This document shows, piece by piece, positions 6,737 through 10,189 of a DNA stretch of 10,189 nt. Under the pieces are notes generated by a model. It did not search any database, was not told the origin of the DNA, and was given only the letters and a program-made list of their open reading frames with translations. The stretch is from Sphingopyxis sp. (GTDB lineage Bacteria > Pseudomonadota > Alphaproteobacteria > Sphingomonadales > Sphingomonadaceae): the NCBI GenBank assembly GCA_012035435.1, contig JAAUPH010000064.1, positions 1-10,189 on the forward strand, given 5' to 3'. Both the position numbers and the translations under genes were made by a program. Position 1 is the first letter of the stretch. Each line of letters opens with the position of its first letter.

Positions 6737-7737
6737 ATGGGTGGCTTTCCTTTCAGCGCAATTGTTGGTCAGGACGAAATGAAGCGCGCGCTGCTCATTG
6801 CGGCGGTAGATGCGCGGATTGGCGGCGTCATGATCTTTGGCGATCGTGGCACGGGGAAATCGACAGCGGCACGAGCTTTGGCAGCGACACTGCCGCCAAT
6901 TGAAATCGTGACCGGCTGCCGCTTCAATTGCGCGCCGGATGCCAGAGACGATTGCCCCGATCCATGCGCATCAAAACATAAATCAAAAATCCCGGTGCCA
7001 TTCGTCGATTTACCGTTGGGTGCGACCGAGGACCGGGTGCTTGGCACGCTCGACCTTGAACGTGCCTTGGCGCATGGAGAAAAACAGTTCGAACCCGGAC
7101 TGCTGGCAAAGGCGCATCGCGGTTTCCTCTACATCGACGAGATCAATCTTCTGGAGGATCATGTAGTGGATCTGCTGCTGGACGTTGCCGCTTCGGGCGA
7201 GAATCTGGTCGAGCGCGATGGTTTGAGCATTCGTCATCCTGCCCGCTTTGTACTGGTCGGCAGCGGCAACCCAGAGGAAGGCGAGTTACGCCCCCAATTG
7301 CTCGACCGGTTCGGCTTGTCGGTGGAGGTGCGAACGCCGGAAAAATCGAAGACCGGGTTGAGATCATGAAGCGGTGCGACGCCAACGAAAAGGATCCGGC
7401 GAATTTCGCCGCCTTGTGGGCGAGCGAAGATGCTAAAATTTTACGGCGGATTGCAAGGGCCAAGGTTTCGCTGGGCAAGGTCGAGACGCCTGACAGCGTC
7501 CTTCAGGACATGGCAGCCTTGTGCAAAGCCGTCGGCGCCGATGGGCTGCGCGGCGAGCTCACCCTGATGCGCGGCAGCCGTGCATTGGCGGCGCTCGATG
7601 GCAAGAAGACGGTGACCCGCGCCCATCTGAAAGCGATTGCTCCGCTGGCGCTGCGACACCGACTGCGGCGCAATGTCCTTGATGAGACTGGTTCGACCAC
7701 CCGCATCGTTCGCGCGCTTGAAGACTTGTTTGGGTGA
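6737..7737 (+). CDS. bchI: Magnesium chelatase ATPase subunit I (BchI), one-base frameshift
   Basis: BchI is the AAA+ subunit that, with BchD and BchH, uses ATP to insert Mg2+ into protoporphyrin IX, the committed step to bacteriochlorophyll. Walker [10 protein letters not shown] is at residues 35-43, Walker [10 protein letters not shown] has its acids at 134-135, and sensor-1/arginine-finger segment [20 protein letters not shown] is at about 175-194. The C-terminal helical domain ends [17 protein letters not shown] and ALEDLFG. At 7341-7345 the run GGAAAAAT lacks one A: the first frame ends at 7369, and the family sequence ([10 protein letters not shown]) resumes in the next frame. Restored, the protein is 333 residues, the normal length. 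ATG 6737 ([14 protein letters not shown]) matches the usual family start better than GTG 6728. The stop overlaps the bchD start. The break is either a sequencing error or a real inactivation. Confidence 0.92.
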
Positions 7738-9072
7738 GCATCGCGGCCGCGCCTGACAACGGCATTAGCGACGCGGAACTCGCTCTCCATATCTTTGTGA
7801 TTGATCCCACATTGTTCGGCGGCATTGTGCTACGCGGCGACGGTCCCGTGCGCGACCAGATGCTGGATTACGCGCGATCTGCCTTGGCCGCTCGAGGACC
7901 GATTGCCAAAATCCCGGCCAATGTTGACAGCGAACGATTGCTGGGCGGGCTGGACCTCGCGGCCACACTGGCCGCAGGCCATAAGGTTATGCGCCCCGGC
8001 CTGATCGATAACGCAGCAGGCGGCACTGTCATCGTGCCGATGGCGGAGCGCATCGACCCAAGTATCTCCGCCCATATCGCACAAGCCATAGATGGCGGGC
8101 GTGTGTCGGCGGTACTGCTAGACGATGGCCTCGATGGCGATGACGCACCGCCTGCCGCACTGATCGAGCGGACAGCATTTCATTGCGATGTGTCTGCGTT
8201 ACGCGATATTTCACACACGCCCCTTCGCGGGAGCGCAGTGCTGCCGTCGGAGGTCAAGCCGCTGACCGACGAACAATTACACGCCATCGCGGCGACAGCC
8301 GTAGCCCTCGGCATCGGTTCGGCCCGAGCATTGATTTTCGCCCATGCCGCCGCCCGCGCTCACGCGGCTTTGCAAGGACGCAAGCAGGGCAACGCCGACG
8401 ACGTCGCTGCAGCGGTGCGCTTGGTTCTTGCATCACGTGCAACGCGGGTGCCGCAAGATTATTTGCCGCCCAACCCACAGGATGAGCCGCCGGGAGGCGA
8501 CGCTGGTGACGACGATCAAAAGCCAAATGTCGACAATATGGATTTGGACGACATCATGCTAGACGCCGCCGCCGCCGCGATCCCGCAAAATATCCTGGAT
8601 CAGATCGCACAAAACAGAAGAGCGACAGGCAAAGGCCAAAGCGGCCGTTCTGGGCAGAAACAACAATCAACCCGGCGCGGTCGCCCGCTTGGCGCACGAC
8701 CGGGGATTCCCGGCAACGGAAAGCGGTTGGCGCTGATCGACAGTCTGCGCGCTGCAGCGCCGTGGCAGGCCATCCGGCGGCAATCAGCCCATCCTGCCGA
8801 CACGCGCCGCATCCACATTCGCAAAGCGGACCTGCGCGTGCGGCGTTATGAACAGCGCAGCGAAACCCTGACCATTTTCGCTGTCGACGCATCGGGCTCC
8901 GCCGCTCTCTCACGGCTGGCGGAGGCCAAGGGTGCCGTCGAACTGATGCTGGCGCAAAGCTATGCCCGGCGCGCGCAAGTCGCCCTGATTGCCTTTCGGC
9001 AGACCGGAGCAGAGGTCCTTTTGCCGCCGACCCGTTCGCTGACCCGGGCGCGGCGGGCGCTGGGCGCGCTCG
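7734..9072 (+). CDS. bchD: Magnesium chelatase subunit D (BchD), truncated in the vWA domain
   Basis: BchD is the non-catalytic AAA+ platform of the chelatase. GTG 7734 overlaps the bchI stop by 4 bp (GTGA), indicating translational coupling. Residues about 1-240 form a degenerate AAA+ module without a Walker A (LLGGLDLAATLAAGHKVMRP, then GGTVIVPMAERIDP). Residues about 246-276 are the acidic Pro-rich linker (DEPPGGDAGDDD). The vWA domain has the MIDAS motif VDASGS (D385, S387, S389), then KGAVELMLAQSYARRAQVAL. The family match stops after RSLTRARRALGALA, about residue 446; the expected GGGGTPL segment with the third metal ligand and roughly the last 110-130 residues are absent. The frame stays open to 9191 with unrelated residues. 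The gene would not encode a working subunit unless the junction is an assembly artefact. Confidence 0.9.
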
Positions 9073-9259
9073 CGCCAGACGCGCTTCATCTACAACGTGC
9101 AGGATGCTGTATCCAGACGTGCCCGCGCGCGCGGTCGTCCGCGATCGCCTCGCGCGGCAACGCCGTCACGTGCACGAGACCGTCGGCCTGAACCTGCAGC
9201 TCGACTTCGACTACATGTTCCCCTCGAGCTACCCGAACTTCGACTTCTCGGCAGGCCTG
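9073..9259. other. Unidentified mosaic piece after the bchD break
   Basis: Plus-strand reading gives RFIYNVQD, then after a one-base shift YPDVPARAVVRDRLARQRR and HETVGLNLQLDFDYMFPSSY. This looks more like true protein than the minus-strand reading, but I cannot assign a family; the first eight residues recall a glycosyltransferase loop only vaguely. It joins neither bchD on the left nor the mutM fragment on the right in any sensible way, so it is probably another inserted fragment. Confidence 0.35.
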
Positions 9260-9525
9260 CAGCTCCGCCATCGGGGCCAGATCCATGAAGCCGAAGCGGC
9301 GCACGTCATTGTAGGTGATGCGCCGCGTGGGCCGAGATGGAACACCACATGGTCATGCACGGGATGCCGGTTCACGGCCTGATGAAACTCCCCCGGCTCG
9401 TGCGCGCCGGCGCCCGGAGCTTCGATGATGAAGCGGCCCGTCATGCCGAGATGCATGACGACGCTTTCGCCGCTCGAGAGCCATGATGAGATATTTAGCC
9501 CGGCGCGACAGCTCGGTCACCGTGA
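9260..9525 (-). pseudogene. mutM: Internal fragment of formamidopyrimidine-DNA glycosylase (Fpg/MutM)
   Basis: Fpg excises oxidised purines such as 8-oxoguanine. Across three minus-strand frames the piece reads GLTVTELSRRAKYLIMAL, then SGESVVMHLGMTGRFIIEAP, HDHVVFHLG, and ITYNDVRRFGFMDLAPMAEL. RRAKYL holds the conserved lysine region, HLGMTGRF the wedge methionine loop, and NDVRRFGF the Arg/Phe void-filling residues. About 85 residues from the middle of a roughly 270-residue enzyme are present. The catalytic N-terminal Pro-Glu, the H2TH domain and the zinc finger are missing. Frames change near 9475-9480 (probably two bases lost in a CT repeat) and near 9310-9320. The upstream side runs without a break into an outer-membrane-protein fragment. 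It is clearly non-functional. Confidence 0.8.
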
Positions 9526-9910
9526 GCCCGGTCTCGTAGTCACCGAACAGCGCGGCGAACTGGCGCGCTCGAGCTTGAGGAACAGCTTCTCGGTGCTCGC
9601 GGCCTCGAAGCGCTGCTCGGTCACGTCGCCGTAGAGCGTGTAGTAGCGATCGGGCTCGATCGTGCCGAACAGGCGCTCCTCGACGAGCGGTCGGTCGCGC
9701 GCCGTGTCGAGGGCGATCGTCAAGAGCGTCGAGCCCTTGATTTGACCTTTGGCGAAGAACGCGAGCCGGTTGTCGCTCGAGGTAGCCGTCGACGAGGTCG
9801 GGCGGCTCGAGGGCGGCTTCGAGATCGCGATGCATCGTCGTGCTTTCGGCTAGACCTACGAGGATCCAGTCGCGCTGCTCGGGCGCGAGCCAGGCGCGGA
9901 TCTCTTGCTC
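9518..9910 (-). pseudogene. Fragment of a large outer-membrane/surface protein
   Basis: Minus-strand pieces in two frames read EQRDWILVGLAESTT, then (shifted near 9775-9790) DNRLAFFAKGQIKGSTLLTI, ALDTARDRPLVEERLFGTIE, PDRYYTLYGDVTEQRFEAAS, and (shifted near 9560-9570) QFAALFGDYETGLTVTELSR. Alternating hydrophobic and polar residues and the YTLYGD, FGDYETG and KLFLKLER segments resemble a conserved segment of long proteobacterial outer-membrane proteins with beta-barrel and Ig-like/SdrD-type repeats. The match is from memory of the family, and the function of these proteins is poorly known. Only about 130 residues are present, with no start, signal peptide or end, and two apparent one-base deletions. 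The last residues, GLTVTELSR, also belong to the abutting mutM fragment. Confidence 0.5.
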
Positions 9911-9915
9911 TTGCC

Positions 9916-10046
9916 GTTCGTTGAAGCGCAGTCGCACGCCGCTGGCGTTGCCGACAACGATCGCGAACGGCGGCCTGCCCTCGACTGTCTGTTCGCTGCC
10001 CGCCGCGTTGAGCTTCGAGAACAGGGTCTTGCCGTCGTGGCCGTCC
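9916..10046 (-). pseudogene. Possible RodZ C-terminal fragment
   Basis: The minus strand reads DGHDGKTLFSKLNAAGSE then QTVEGRPPFAIVVGNASG and VRLRFNE. The pattern GKTLFSKLNAAG...GRPPF..V.GNASGV.L.. is typical of the periplasmic C-terminal domain of RodZ, a cell-shape protein that links MreB to the envelope. Only about 43 residues are visible, joined in frame to the outer-membrane-protein fragment. The identification is by pattern alone. Confidence 0.4.
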
Positions 10047-10140
10047 GGTAAGAAGCCGGTGGACTCAGCGATGCGACGCACCTTTTGCCGAAGGAGCGGG
10101 ATGTTCTCCGTGCTGCGTGCGTAGGCGCTGAGCGTGAACA

Positions 10141-10189
10141 AGCCCACGAACATGTGGGCTCCACGCGGGGGTGAAATGCCCGCCTCTAC
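10141..10189 (-). repeat. REP-like pair of hairpins at the right edge
   Basis: On the minus strand GTAG (10189-10186) precedes a hairpin with arms GCGGG (10183-10179) and CCCGC (10169-10165). GTGG (10164-10161) then precedes a perfect hairpin with arms AGCCCAC (10160-10154) and GTGGGCT (10147-10141) and a 6-base loop. A GTAG/GTGG head followed by an imperfect palindrome, in tandem, is the layout of REP elements known mainly from gammaproteobacteria. The minus-strand ATG at 10153 lies inside the loop, so the apparent ORF start there is not credible. Whether the sequence is repeated elsewhere in the genome cannot be seen. Confidence 0.45.

Noticed and set aside
7734..9191. BchD as a complete 485-residue protein
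   Set aside because: The last 39 codons or so do not resemble the vWA domain and include the Cys/Arg-rich tail of an unrelated sequence; the family match ends near 9072.
9353..10153. A single 266-residue minus-strand protein starting MFVGLFTLSAYA
   Set aside because: The start lies inside a REP-like hairpin, and the frame crosses several unrelated family fragments and shifted regions, so it is an artefact of an open frame through a mosaic.

Overview
The window reads as an alphaproteobacterial contig, most likely from a sphingomonad-like aerobic anoxygenic phototroph. The evidence is the bchI-bchD pair (magnesium chelatase, bacteriochlorophyll synthesis), high GC and a surface-polysaccharide cluster. 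The taxon is inferred from protein character and not from a marker gene. The last 1.1 kb does not fit this organism.

Positions 1-4478 hold a cell-surface polysaccharide module: the end of a right-handed beta-helix protein, a Wzx-type flippase, a polysaccharide pyruvyl transferase (broken by two single-base shifts) and a convergent membrane acyltransferase. Together they would export a glycan, decorate it with pyruvate ketals and acyl groups, and possibly cleave it. No glycosyltransferase is visible, so the window catches only the edge of the locus.

Positions 4479-6239 hold about 360 bases with no convincing gene, then a graveyard of at least three IS3-family remnants in alternating orientation (minus, plus, minus). 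None has a complete transposase. The last remnant keeps its outer terminus, orfA, an A6G slippery heptamer, and a start-codon-sequestering inverted repeat.

Positions 6240-9072 hold a short Pro/Ala-rich ORF remnant, a strong hairpin, a candidate promoter, and bchI and bchD overlapping by 4 bp. bchI has a one-base frameshift in an A5 run. bchD is intact until it stops matching its family inside the vWA domain at about 9072.

Positions 9073-10189 are a mosaic of 100-400 bp pieces. They comprise an unidentified piece, an internal mutM (Fpg) fragment, an outer-membrane-protein fragment, a RodZ-like tail fragment, and a REP-like hairpin pair at the very end. The pieces run mostly on the minus strand and carry several frameshifts. 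This looks more like a chimeric assembly or a shuffled non-functional end than a working locus. No tRNA, rRNA, CRISPR array or replication origin was seen. I did not find a convincing new biological system. The most informative signals are the chimeric end, the homopolymer frameshifts and the nested IS remnants.
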